Shown one piece after another: positions 44,491 through 51,926 of a stretch of DNA of 64,000 bases (within the stretch, counting starts at the first letter, position 1; each line of letters begins with the position of its first letter). The notes below the pieces were generated by a model, which was not told the origin of the DNA, did no database searches, and saw only the letters and a list, made by a program, of their open reading frames with translations. Made by a program: the position numbers and the translations under genes. Source of the stretch: Desulfobacterales bacterium (GTDB taxonomy: Bacteria > Desulfobacterota > Desulfobacteria > Desulfobacterales > JAEINQ01); the NCBI GenBank assembly GCA_016342285.1, contig JAEINQ010000024.1, positions 1 through 64,000 of the forward strand, written 5' to 3'.

Positions 44491-45165
44491 CTATTTGACC
44501 TGTACCGATATGTAGACCACGGTCAGCATGGTGAAGACGAATGCCTGAATGGTTCCGACAAAGAGCCCGAAGAAAGCGTTTAAAAACGGCGGCAGAACCA
44601 GGCTGTAAGTCAGGTGGGAGACCACCAGAATAATGATGGAGCCGCCCATGATGTTGCCGAATAGCCGAAAGGAGATGGACACGATTTTTGCCATTTCGCC
44701 GACAAGGTTCAGCGGCATCAGAAAAAAGACCGGTTCAAAATAGGCTTTGAAGTAGGTTTTGAACCCTTTGGCGCGAATGCCGGCATAATGGGCGATGACG
44801 AATCCGAGAATGCCCAGGCCCAGCGGAATGTTCAGGTCCTTGGTGGGTTCTTCGAGCATCGGTATGATGCCCAGCCAGTTGGAGAGGAGCAAAAAGAGGA
44901 ACAGGGCGCAGATCATCGGTGCGTAGGTTTTGGCCAGCTGTTTGCCCAGGGCTTCTTCGGTGAGTCCGTAAAGCTGGCGGACGATGAGTTCGCCCATGAT
45001 CTGGAAAGGACCGGGGATCAGGGAACGCTTGGCGCCGGCTGCCAGGCCGAAGGCGATGAGGGCGACGAAAACGATCCACATCATGACCAGGACTTCCAGA
45101 TTGATGGTCACGTTATAACCGCCCAGGGTGATTACGGCTTGGTGGATTCTACCCAGTTCTTCCAA
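44491..45165 (-). CDS. atpB: ATP synthase F0 subunit a
   Basis: A 224-residue membrane subunit with five to six TM helices. The essential Arg is Arg167 in SISFRLFGNIMGG. Other family segments are SNWLGIIPM, PTKDLN and FNAFFG-like C-terminal helices (GTIQAFVFTML). It forms the ion half-channels against the c ring. A TTG at 45165 with GGGAGG 8 nt upstream is my preferred start; a further in-frame TTG at 45186 exists. A family B element sits between it and atpI. Confidence 0.9.
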   Translation of the reverse strand: MEELGRIHQAVITLGGYNVTINLEVLVMMWIVFVALIAFGLAAGAKRSLIPGPFQIMGELIVRQLYGLTEEALGKQLAKTYAPMICALFLFLLLSNWLGIIPMLEEPTKDLNIPLGLGILGFVIAHYAGIRAKGFKTYFKAYFEPVFFLMPLNLVGEMAKIVSISFRLFGNIMGGSIIILVVSHLTYSLVLPPFLNAFFGLFVGTIQAFVFTMLTVVYISVQVK

Positions 45166-45282
45166 TGTCCGGTCCTCCCGGCGCAATGCCCGGCGTCCTG
45201 TTTGGACGGCCTTTTGAAAGTCGCTTTTTAACCACGGAGACCACCGAGAATTGTCTTTGATTTAATCAGTAAAGGACAGCCC

Positions 45283-45331
45283 CTTCCAGGGGCAACCCAA
45301 GGCCACGTCCTCTGGGCGTGGATTCCTTACT
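45283..45331. repeat. Family B repeat, copy 4, inside the F0 operon
   Basis: Contains CCCCTTCCAGGGG, then GCAACCCAAGGCCACGTCCT and CTGGGCGTGGATTCCTTAC. It lies in the 180-bp spacer between atpI and atpB and could act as an internal terminator or processing site in either orientation. Confidence 0.7.
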
Positions 45332-45345
45332 ATTTTACGTCCCCG

Positions 45346-45735
45346 TCAGGTCCGCCTCACATGGTCTGCCATGAGACAGAGATGGATCGAAAATATGCCG
45401 ACCACCGTCATGGGGAAATCGAATTGGTCTGATTTGACGGCCATGACCAGGGGCACGGCCTTGAGGGCGGTTCTGCCGGCCATCGCGGCCAGGGACCGAA
45501 GCGCCGCCTGGCCTGCCGACGACCTCAGCCTTGCCGGCAGCGTCTGGGCCATCAATACGAAATCAACGGCCGCAAAGGTCGTTCCGAGAATCAGCCCTTT
45601 TCCCAAGGCATGGTTCCCCGTGGCCAGGAGCAGTGTGCCAACGGTCAGAGAAAGACCCATGGCCATGGTGCAGTAGCGCCGGGTGACCTGCCTAACGGTC
45701 ATTGGGTTCAGGTTGGTCGTCTTTTTTGGGTTCAT
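45346..45735 (-). CDS. atpI: AtpI-like ATP synthase assembly protein
   Basis: A 129-residue hydrophobic protein with about four TM helices (MAMGLSLTVGTLLLA, GLILGTTFAAVDFVL and others), matching the ATP synthase I family that aids c-ring assembly and Mg2+ or Na+ handling. GAGG precedes the ATG at 45735. It overlaps the atpZ 3' end by 44 bp, implying translational coupling. The frame is placed upstream of atpB as in other F0 clusters. Confidence 0.8.
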   Translation of the reverse strand: MNPKKTTNLNPMTVRQVTRRYCTMAMGLSLTVGTLLLATGNHALGKGLILGTTFAAVDFVLMAQTLPARLRSSAGQAALRSLAAMAGRTALKAVPLVMAVKSDQFDFPMTVVGIFSIHLCLMADHVRRT

Positions 45736-45976
45736 CTCGGATGACCTCCATGATCTGCCCATAGGCCACCGTTGCCCCGCCGACGATGCCGAAAATGGTT
45801 AGAAGCACCGTTAAGGCGCCCTTTAGCCCCAGAACCTGATCGAGCCATCGACCGGCAAAAAAGCAACCCAAAATGCAGCCGGCCATGGTCAGGCCGAGCT
45901 GCATGACGATGGATACAGTTTCCGACCAGGCGCGGTTTTTGTTATAGCTAAACGGCTTGTTGGCGAATTCAATCAT
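45692..45976 (-). CDS. atpZ: AtpZ/AtpQ-like small F0 accessory protein
   Basis: 94 residues with two TM helices (GLTMAGCILGCFFAGRWLD and GALTVLLTIFGIVGGAT) and a charged tail. The AtpZ family partners AtpI in c-ring assembly. It is the first gene of the F0 operon; a TTGACA-17-TATTAA promoter lies about 105 bp upstream on this strand. Confidence 0.8.
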   Translation of the reverse strand: MIEFANKPFSYNKNRAWSETVSIVMQLGLTMAGCILGCFFAGRWLDQVLGLKGALTVLLTIFGIVGGATVAYGQIMEVIRDEPKKDDQPEPNDR

Positions 45977-46078
45977 CGGCTCAATCTCAATTCAGGCAAA
46001 CGTTTTGGGGGAGGCGGCTTCCCCTGGTGAAACTCAATTTGATTCAGAGGCCGTTGAGGGATAGAGAATGTAATACAT

Positions 46079-46107
46079 TTAATAAAGCCAATTCATTAAA
46101 TTGTCAA
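46079..46107 (-). promoter_or_regulatory. Sigma-70-type promoter of the F0 operon
   Basis: On the minus strand TTGACA (46107-46102), a 17-bp spacer and TATTAA (46084-46079). The hexamers match the consensus in 6 of 6 and 4 of 6 positions. It points into atpZ. Confidence 0.6.
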
Positions 46108-46129
46108 ACATGAAATCATAGGGTATGAT
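46101..46129 (+). promoter_or_regulatory. Sigma-70-type promoter of the cytidylate-kinase-like gene
   Basis: TTGTCA (46101-46106), a 17-bp spacer and TATGAT (46124-46129), each 5 of 6. The -35 overlaps the -35 of the minus-strand promoter by five bases. Confidence 0.6.
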
Positions 46130-46270
46130 ACTTGGTAATCTCCGGGCATAAACCGTATCTTCGTTCTCATCCTGTTTCTCCATGTTCGCCTGTTTTCCAA
46201 TGTTTTGACGCCTGTAGGCGGTGCCTGCCCATATCCGACCCCGTCAACCCCTATTTCCAAGGAGGCATCT

Positions 46271-46900
46271 ATGGCTGTGGTTACGATTTCGAGAATGTTC
46301 GGTGCTGGTGGCAAAACATTGGGCGAGATGATTTCGCAGCGACTGGGATATACTTTCTACAACAATGAGTTGATCCAGATGGTGGCCAAAAAAGCCAAGG
46401 TGTCCACCGACTGGGTGGAGTCCATGGAAAAGGAGGCGGGGGGGAAACTCCAGAAATTCCTTTCGGGCCTTGTTTCCAAAAGCCTGGTGGACCGGGTGCT
46501 GGACAATCAGCGCGGGTATCTCGACGAAGAGGTCTACGTGGACATGCTTCACCACATCATCCTGAAAATCGCCGATGAGGGAGATGCGGTGATTCTGGGA
46601 AGGGGCAGTCAATACATCCTCAAGGCCCACCCCGATGCGTATCACGTGCTACTGGTGGCCGACACGGTCCACCGGGTTACGTTCATCGAAACCCACTACG
46701 ACCTGGTCCCCAAGCAGGCGGCCAAGCTGGTGAGCATTGAGGACCTGCGGCGGGTCAACCTTTACCGCAAATTCGGTAAGATCGATTATGACCAGTCGGA
46801 CCACTACCACCTGGTGCTGAACATGAGTCGAATCGACCTGGATACGGCCTGCCGGGTCGTCTGTGAGTTGACCGGCGTCTGTGGGGTCGCTTCGCCCTGA
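46271..46900 (+). CDS. Cytidylate kinase-like family protein
   Basis: A 209-residue P-loop protein of the cytidylate-kinase-like family (AAA_26/PF13189 type). The loop is SRMFGAGGKTLGEMIS, followed by YNNELIQMVAKKA and a lid region with VILGRGSQYIL. The nucleotide substrate is not established in this family. GGAGG lies 5 nt before the ATG. The start at 46271 is preferred over longer forms because the leader is not family-like. It is transcribed divergently from the F0 operon. Confidence 0.85.
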   Translation: MAVVTISRMFGAGGKTLGEMISQRLGYTFYNNELIQMVAKKAKVSTDWVESMEKEAGGKLQKFLSGLVSKSLVDRVLDNQRGYLDEEVYVDMLHHIILKIADEGDAVILGRGSQYILKAHPDAYHVLLVADTVHRVTFIETHYDLVPKQAAKLVSIEDLRRVNLYRKFGKIDYDQSDHYHLVLNMSRIDLDTACRVVCELTGVCGVASP

Positions 46901-46951
46901 TCCATGGACGCCGGGTGCGCTGCAAACCGGAGCTGCCCGCGATTTTTTGGC

Positions 46952-46992
46952 CCGGGGATCGGGAGGTGAACACCGGGGATCGGGAGGTGTGG
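46952..46992. repeat. Two-copy direct repeat
   Basis: CCGGGGATCGGGAGGTG occurs twice with a 21-bp period. It lies just after the kinase-like gene. Confidence 0.6.
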
Positions 46993-46993
46993 G

Positions 46994-47341
46994 TCATGGC
47001 ATGTGGGCGGACGCGCCGCCGACCAGGGCCTTCCATCCGTAGTAAATCCATGCCCCGTATTCGGACAGCACCCAGCGCACCTGGTGTCCGCTTCGCCACC
47101 ACGTTTGGGGGTCGAAGGGATCCTCGCGTGCCGCCACGGGGCAGATGGCCAATTGCCGGCCGAATCGTTTTTTCCAGATGAAATGTGCCCGGCGGGTGTG
47201 GGACTTGCTGGTGGTCAGGAGCACACGGGTGATGCCCCGCCGTATCAGTTCCGTGCCGACCGCCTCGGCTTCACTGACCGTGTCGTAAGGGACAGACGAG
47301 TCCCGCGTCATATGCCGAGGCGTGTGGTGAAATGGCATCAA
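46994..47341 (-). pseudogene. Remnant of a DUF218 (YdcF/SanA-like) gene
   Basis: The 115 residues resemble only the C-terminal part of DUF218 proteins: DTVSEAEAVGTELI, VLLTTSKSHTRRAHFIW and WVLSEYGAWIYYGW. The N-terminal half with the GG-type start motif is absent and the preceding DNA gives no matching frame. Probably a 5'-truncated pseudogene. Confidence 0.55.
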
Positions 47342-47435
47342 TGTTGGTCAAATGTCGACCAGGCGATTTTCAGTAAAGATTTTCGAATTGAGTGAAAAAC
47401 GTGCAAAAACGGTTTGATATCTGTTTTGTCAGTTT

Positions 47436-47450
47436 TGGCACGTCAATTGT
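47436..47450 (+). promoter_or_regulatory. Sigma-54 (-24/-12) promoter of the GGDEF-like gene
   Basis: TGGCACG-TCAA-TTGT fits TGGCACG-N4-TTGC at all but the last base, with correct spacing. Transcription would start near 47462, about 127 nt before the ATG. The leader contains short stems (GGGAA/TTCCC at 47466 and CGCC/GGGCG). Confidence 0.65.
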
Positions 47451-47588
47451 AAAGACTGGGTGCAAGGGAAGTTTGGTTTGCGATTCCCAAAGAACCGCCG
47501 ATGGGCGAAGCCGTAACCAAAACAGGTGTCCCGGGATCCGGTGGCCCGGGCATGCCGGCTTCGACCCGAAAGACACAGGAGGTGCACC

Positions 47589-48503
47589 ATGTCCGTATCC
47601 ATTACCGACAAGAGGTTTCGAAGGGTTTTCGTCTCTTTTTTTCTGCTTTCATGCATGATGCCGCTTTTGGTGATGATTCTTATGGTTTACCAATATACGG
47701 TGCCGTTGCTGACGCCGGGCCAGTTTGATGCGCTGCGGCCGGTTTACAGCACCGGTCTTTCCACTGTGCTCGTCTTTCAGATACTTGGTTTTTTCCTGTT
47801 ATTGTGGTGGGTCAATTCCCTGGAGACGCTGACCCGGGAGATTGAATCCATTTCCAGTCAGCATCTTTCAAAGAACATTGTCCCCTTGATGCAAAAAACC
47901 AATGAGCTTGAGAAAATCAGCGTTCTTGTCCGGCGCCTGGGCGAGACCCTTCAGGAGAAAGTTCACCAGGTCGATGCCGATGCCACCCAGATCAAGGCGC
48001 TTTCTGCCCGCCTGACCTTTCTGGCCAGCACCGACGAGTTGACCCAGCTCTATAACAAGCGGTATTTCAAACAGAAACTGTCTGAAGCGGCCCGGCGGGC
48101 CCAAAAGATCGGCATGTCTTTCTGGTTGGTGCGCTTCGAAGTGGATCATTTCTCCAGCTTTGGTGAAAAGAACGGAGACCAGGTGCTCAAGGAACTCGGT
48201 CAGGTGGTACGAAAACACCTGCCGACGATGGCGATGCCTTTTCGCATGGGAAGAAACGAATTCGCTTTTATTTTGTCTTCGGGGGACGGCCGGGAGGCGG
48301 CCAAGGTGACCCATCGCCTCTCCCGGGCTGTCGCGGAACATCATTTTAACGATGATGCCGGATTGCCCCTGGGCAGCGTGACCATTTCCTGTGGCATCGC
48401 CGGCTTTCGCGATGACCCGGCGGTCCTTTACGCCGACGCCTGGAGAGCACTGGCCACGGCCCAGAGAAACGGCCGTCCCATTGAGGTGGCTGCTGCCGCG
48501 TGA
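47589..48503 (+). CDS. Membrane protein with degenerate GGDEF domain
   Basis: A 304-residue protein: TM1 (about residues 11-35), a small periplasmic loop, TM2 (55-75), a HAMP-like linker, then a GGDEF fold (STDELTQLYNKRYF; RFEVDHFSSFGEKNGDQVL). The catalytic loop is G221-R-N-E-F instead of GG(D/E)EF, so diguanylate cyclase activity is doubtful; c-di-GMP or GTP binding remains possible. AGGAGG lies before the ATG at 47589. It probably depends on sigma-54. Confidence 0.8.
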   Translation: MSVSITDKRFRRVFVSFFLLSCMMPLLVMILMVYQYTVPLLTPGQFDALRPVYSTGLSTVLVFQILGFFLLLWWVNSLETLTREIESISSQHLSKNIVPLMQKTNELEKISVLVRRLGETLQEKVHQVDADATQIKALSARLTFLASTDELTQLYNKRYFKQKLSEAARRAQKIGMSFWLVRFEVDHFSSFGEKNGDQVLKELGQVVRKHLPTMAMPFRMGRNEFAFILSSGDGREAAKVTHRLSRAVAEHHFNDDAGLPLGSVTISCGIAGFRDDPAVLYADAWRALATAQRNGRPIEVAAAA

Positions 48504-48530
48504 GGCTTTAATTCTGGCATCACTCCCAGT

Positions 48531-48556
48531 AGGAATCCACGTCCCGTGGGAGCGGC
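48531..48556. repeat. Family B half-element
   Basis: GGAATCCACGTCCCGTGGGA matches the start of family B but lacks the second hairpin. Confidence 0.4.
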
Positions 48557-48649
48557 CAGGGTCAGTTGGCTGTACTGAGAAACCGATGTTACCAGTGACT
48601 AAAGTCACTTGTCCCCGGAAGCATTTTGCACTTCATCATGGGAAAACCC

Positions 48650-48678
48650 ACGCCTGGTTCCACGGGCCAGGCGTTTTT
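48650..48678 (+). terminator. Intrinsic terminator downstream of the GGDEF-like gene
   Basis: ACGCCTGG and CCAGGCGT form a perfect 8-bp GC-rich stem (48650-48657 and 48667-48674) followed by five T. It is 147 bp after the stop. The remaining gap up to 49006 has no gene except one 11-bp stem. Confidence 0.7.
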
Positions 48679-48921
48679 GCACGCCCCCCTCCATCCAGTT
48701 GGAAAAGCCGGACACGCCCTGGGCAAACCTGACAGCAGAGCAATTTTTGCCGTCAGTTTTTTGCCGCTCGGCAATATCCGGTCTATGGGAAAATTTGCCA
48801 GCCCCATTCGCGGTCGATGCAACATTCCTGAATTTATTCAATATTTGAATTTGAGACATCGTAATTTGCAGTTGGTACGGGTTTTGCTTTTCCATATTCA
48901 CGCTTTCTCTTTCTTCCTATC

Positions 48922-48949
48922 GGGGTGGCTCCTTTTCGGGAGCCACCCC
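48922..48949. other. Perfect 11-bp stem upstream of the 61-residue gene
   Basis: GGGGTGGCTCC and GGAGCCACCCC with a 6-nt loop; no U-tract. It lies 57 bp before the ATG and could stabilise or regulate the leader. Confidence 0.5.
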
Positions 48950-49006
48950 CTCCCTTAGAAGCCCCGTTGCTTCTTCAAGGCATTCATCGGCACAGGAGGC
49001 ACCACC

Positions 49007-49192
49007 ATGGAATCGGTTATCGACCTGACCATTCAGGGCAACCTGGAAGAATACGCCCGCGAAAAAAGACTATCTCCGGATATGATCGAGTCATGGGTCT
49101 CGGCGGGGATGCTTTCCCCCCAGGAGACGACCGGTGCCCAGAAACTGCTCAAGATGCTTCGGACCAAAAGCCCATATTCAAGGGTTCGATAA
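49007..49192 (+). CDS. 61-residue hypothetical protein
   Basis: MESVIDLTIQGNLEEYAREK at the start, then a helical segment and a basic tail (LLKMLRTKSPYSRVR). No TM or signal peptide. AGGAGG with a 9-nt spacer supports translation. I do not recognise a family. It ends 7 bp before a -35-like TTGACA that leads into the Trp leader, so it is a separate unit. Confidence 0.6.
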   Translation: MESVIDLTIQGNLEEYAREKRLSPDMIESWVSAGMLSPQETTGAQKLLKMLRTKSPYSRVR

Positions 49193-49199
49193 AGTTGAC

Positions 49200-49228
49200 T
49201 TGACAAATTCATCGGCCTTGGATATGTA
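49200..49228 (+). promoter_or_regulatory. Promoter of the Trp-leader/iorAB unit
   Basis: TTGACA (49200-49205, 6 of 6), a 17-bp spacer, TATGTA (49223-49228, 3 of 6). A perfect 9-bp inverted repeat, ATCGGCCTT (49211-49219) and AAGGCCGAT (49250-49258), spans the -10 and may be an operator. Confidence 0.5.
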
Positions 49229-49259
49229 GTGGCAGTTTTCAACCAAGGAAAGGCCGATC

Positions 49260-49301
49260 ATGAAACCGACATGCTGGTGGTGGTGGTGGCAGCGCCCATG
49301 A
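49260..49301 (+). CDS. Trp-rich leader peptide (13 residues)
   Basis: The frame reads MKPTC, then five consecutive Trp, then QRP and TGA. GGAAAGG 7 nt upstream gives it a Shine-Dalgarno. Chance of five TGG in a row in such a position is low. The codons (GGTGGTGG run) can pair with CACCACC at 49310-49316. It resembles the leader peptides of trp attenuators. It ends RP-stop, as TnaC does, but the spacing from Trp to Pro differs. It precedes the 49397 terminator and iorA. Confidence 0.75.
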   Translation: MKPTCWWWWWQRP

Positions 49302-49396
49302 AGCTTGCTCACCACCTGGAAAAAACGTCCGATTGATTTCAGAGCTGTGGGAAGCTTCGGCAGGCGCGCGAAGGAGCCCATGGCTTTTTTTATTAC

Positions 49397-49435
49397 ACAG
49401 CCAGGGCTTTTTCGACAAGTCCTGGCTGTTTTTTT
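49397..49435 (+). terminator. Attenuator terminator ahead of iorA
   Basis: ACAGCCAGGGCTT (49397-49409) pairs with AAGTCCTGGCTGT (49417-49429): 13 bp with one G-U, 7-nt loop, then seven T. It ends 17 bp before the iorA start codon, so without read-through iorA is not transcribed from the upstream promoter. An alternative pair, GCTGTG (49344-49349) with CACAGC (49396-49401), would break it. Confidence 0.85.
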
Positions 49436-49452
49436 CGATCAGGAGGAAAGTC

Positions 49453-51282
49453 GTGAAAAAAAAGGTGTTGATGCTGGGCAACGAGGCCATCGCCCAGGGG
49501 TTGGCGGAATGCGGATGCCGCGTGGCAACCGCCTATCCCGGGACACCGTCTTCGGAGATCCTGGCTTCGGTGGCCGATCTTGTGCGAGCACACGATCTGG
49601 ACATGCATGTGCAGTGGGCCGTCAATGAGAAGGTGGCTTTTGAGATCGCCTATGCCGGGGCCATGAGCGGTTTGCGGACGGCGGTGGCCATGAAACAGGT
49701 GGGGCTGAATGTGGCTTCGGATCCGCTCATGAGTGCCGCCTACATGGGCGTGCGGGGCGGGTTTGTTGTGATCAGCGCCGACGACCCCGGTCCTCATAGC
49801 TCCCAGACCGAGCAGGACAGCCGGCTCATGGCCATGATGGCAAAAATTCCGGTGCTTGACCCCGGGTCTCCGCGCCAGGCTCGCGACATGATTGCCTTGG
49901 CCTATGAACTGTCCGAAACCCATGAAATACCGGTGATGCTCCGGCCCACCACCCGGGTTTGTCATGCCCGGCAGGACGTGGCGCCCGGTCCGGTTTTTCG
50001 GTCGGCCACCGTGCCGGATTTTCAAAAAGATCCGACCCGATGGGCGGCGACGCCTAAATTCCGGTTTCACCTCCATGGCCGGTTGGAGGAGAAGCTGGTC
50101 GCTGTTGCCGAATTTGAAAAGACCGCTCCCCGCCAGCTCAATGAATCGGCGACCGGAGCGCGGGCCGTTGTTGCCTCGGGGGTGGCGGCGGCCCACGCCG
50201 AAGAAATTCTTCGCGCCCTGGGGCTCTGGCAGACCCTGCCCCTGTTCCAGGTGATTCAGCCCTTCCCCTTGCACCGGGCCTTTGTGGCGGACCTGGCCGA
50301 ACGTTTCCCGGAGATCCTGGTCATCGAAGAGACCATGGGTGTCATCGAAATGCAACTGGCCGATCGAAGCCGGGTCCGCGGTAAGCTTGACAACGTCGTA
50401 CCGCGGGTCGGTGAACTGGGACCCGAAACCGTGGAAAAACTGATCTGTGAGTTTGCCGGCGTTCCATTCCAGATCGCTTCGGTGATCGCGGCGCCGGGCC
50501 GGCGGCCGACCCTGTGCGCGGGATGCCCCCACCGGGCCAGTTTCTTCGCCATCAAAAAGGCCGCGCCACGGGGGATTTATACCAGCGATATCGGTTGCTA
50601 CACCCTGGGGCTCAACCTCGGCGCCGTGGATACGGTGCTTTGCATGGGCGCTGCCATCAGTCAGGCCGCGGGGTTTTACCAGGCCTACAAGGGGGAGGCG
50701 AAGCCGCCGAAAATCGTGGCAACCATCGGCGATTCCACTTTTTTTCATGCGGGGGTGCCTGCCCTCATCGATGCGGTGACGCAGTCCGTGCGGTTTGTGC
50801 TGGTGATCCTGGACAACCGGACGACAGCCATGACCGGCAATCAGCCGACCCCGGCCACGGGGATCGGCGCTGGTGGCGAGCCGCTTCGTCCACTCGACCT
50901 GGAACGCCTGGTGCACGGCTGCGGGGTGGATTACCTGCAAACAGCCGACCCTTACGATCTGCCCGCATTCATCGAAACCCTCAAGGATGCCGTGGCCTGG
51001 AGCCGTGAGAATGGTCCGGCCGTGGTGATCTCCCGTCATCCATGCCTGCTGGATCGACGTCAGGGCGGATCGGAACCGTTCATCGACATTCGGATTACCG
51101 ATGGCTGTGACGGCTGCGGTTACTGCATCGAGCATTTCGAGTGTCCGGCCCTGATCATGGCAGACCATGCCGAGCGGGTCACCATTGACGCTGCTCTGTG
51201 CAGCGGATGCGGTGTCTGTATTCACGTCTGTCCGAAGAAATCCATCGAGGCTGTCGCATCCGACCTCCGGGAGGGGAAATGA
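49453..51282 (+). CDS. iorA: Indolepyruvate:ferredoxin oxidoreductase, alpha subunit
   Basis: A 609-residue subunit. The N-terminal pyrimidine-binding half (AYPGTPSSEIL, AMKQVGLNVASDPLMS) and the C-terminal TPP domain (CAGCPHRASF, TIGDSTFFHAG, LDNRTTAMTGNQPTP) are followed by two [4Fe-4S] motifs (CDGCGYC, CSGCGVCIHVCP). It converts arylpyruvates to aryl-acetyl-CoA with ferredoxin, reversibly. The GTG at 49453 has AGGAGG 6 nt upstream; the longer reading frame would run through the terminator. iorB overlaps by 4 bp. Confidence 0.95.
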   Translation: MKKKVLMLGNEAIAQGLAECGCRVATAYPGTPSSEILASVADLVRAHDLDMHVQWAVNEKVAFEIAYAGAMSGLRTAVAMKQVGLNVASDPLMSAAYMGVRGGFVVISADDPGPHSSQTEQDSRLMAMMAKIPVLDPGSPRQARDMIALAYELSETHEIPVMLRPTTRVCHARQDVAPGPVFRSATVPDFQKDPTRWAATPKFRFHLHGRLEEKLVAVAEFEKTAPRQLNESATGARAVVASGVAAAHAEEILRALGLWQTLPLFQVIQPFPLHRAFVADLAERFPEILVIEETMGVIEMQLADRSRVRGKLDNVVPRVGELGPETVEKLICEFAGVPFQIASVIAAPGRRPTLCAGCPHRASFFAIKKAAPRGIYTSDIGCYTLGLNLGAVDTVLCMGAAISQAAGFYQAYKGEAKPPKIVATIGDSTFFHAGVPALIDAVTQSVRFVLVILDNRTTAMTGNQPTPATGIGAGGEPLRPLDLERLVHGCGVDYLQTADPYDLPAFIETLKDAVAWSRENGPAVVISRHPCLLDRRQGGSEPFIDIRITDGCDGCGYCIEHFECPALIMADHAERVTIDAALCSGCGVCIHVCPKKSIEAVASDLREGK

Positions 51283-51836
51283 AACAAACCATGGAACAGC
51301 AGATTGTCATCAGCGGGGTCGGCGGTCAGGGAGTCCTTTTTGTGACGCGGCTGCTGGCCGAGGCGGCCATCGCCGGAGGGCGGTCAGTGATCACTGCCGA
51401 AACCCACGGTATGGCCCAGCGCGGGGGTACGGTTTTGTCCCATCTGAAGATCGGCCACTGGTCCAGTCCCATGATCCGCCGGGGACAGGCCGACGGTATC
51501 TTGTCCCTGAAAGCCGAAACCATGGCCGCCCACAGCCATTTTCTCAAGCCTTCGGCCTGGGCTGTGGTCAACGCCACGGCGACAGATGATATGGAAGGCG
51601 GCGATTTGCGGTCCCCCGTGGCCGCTGACGCCATTGCCGAACGGATTGCCAATTCGCGCGCCGTCAATCTCATCATTTTGGGAGCGGCTCTGGGGCGGGC
51701 GGAACGAAACCCCGCCGAAGTGTCGCTTTTTTGCACCTTCGACGATATTATAGCCGTGGTCGAGAGCCGCTTGCATGACAGACCCCATATGCGTGACCGG
51801 GCCATTGAGGCCCTGAACGCCGGCCGTTCGGCTTGA
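51279..51836 (+). CDS. iorB: Indolepyruvate:ferredoxin oxidoreductase, beta subunit
   Basis: A 185-residue gamma-type POR-family domain: ISGVGGQGVLFVTRLLAEAA and ETHGMAQRGGTVLSHLK. It completes the heterodimer with IorA. Its ATG overlaps the iorA stop (ATGA), so the two are translationally coupled. TRAP transporter genes follow 90 bp downstream on the same strand. Confidence 0.95.
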   Translation: MKQTMEQQIVISGVGGQGVLFVTRLLAEAAIAGGRSVITAETHGMAQRGGTVLSHLKIGHWSSPMIRRGQADGILSLKAETMAAHSHFLKPSAWAVVNATATDDMEGGDLRSPVAADAIAERIANSRAVNLIILGAALGRAERNPAEVSLFCTFDDIIAVVESRLHDRPHMRDRAIEALNAGRSA

Positions 51837-51926
51837 AAAGAGACGATATTCCGGCATTCCAGCGACCCGGCCGATTGGCTGGAAGGGTGTTCAAGAGAGC
51901 AAACCGAAAAGACGAAGGAGAAGACC

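Noticed and set aside
47462-47588. Cyclic di-GMP riboswitch before the GGDEF gene
   Set aside because: The GGCAAACC and CGCAAAGC motifs are absent; only short stems are present.
49393-51225. Minus-strand open frame of 610 codons opposite iorA
   Set aside because: Shadow of iorA; no recognisable domain and it would run through the terminator.
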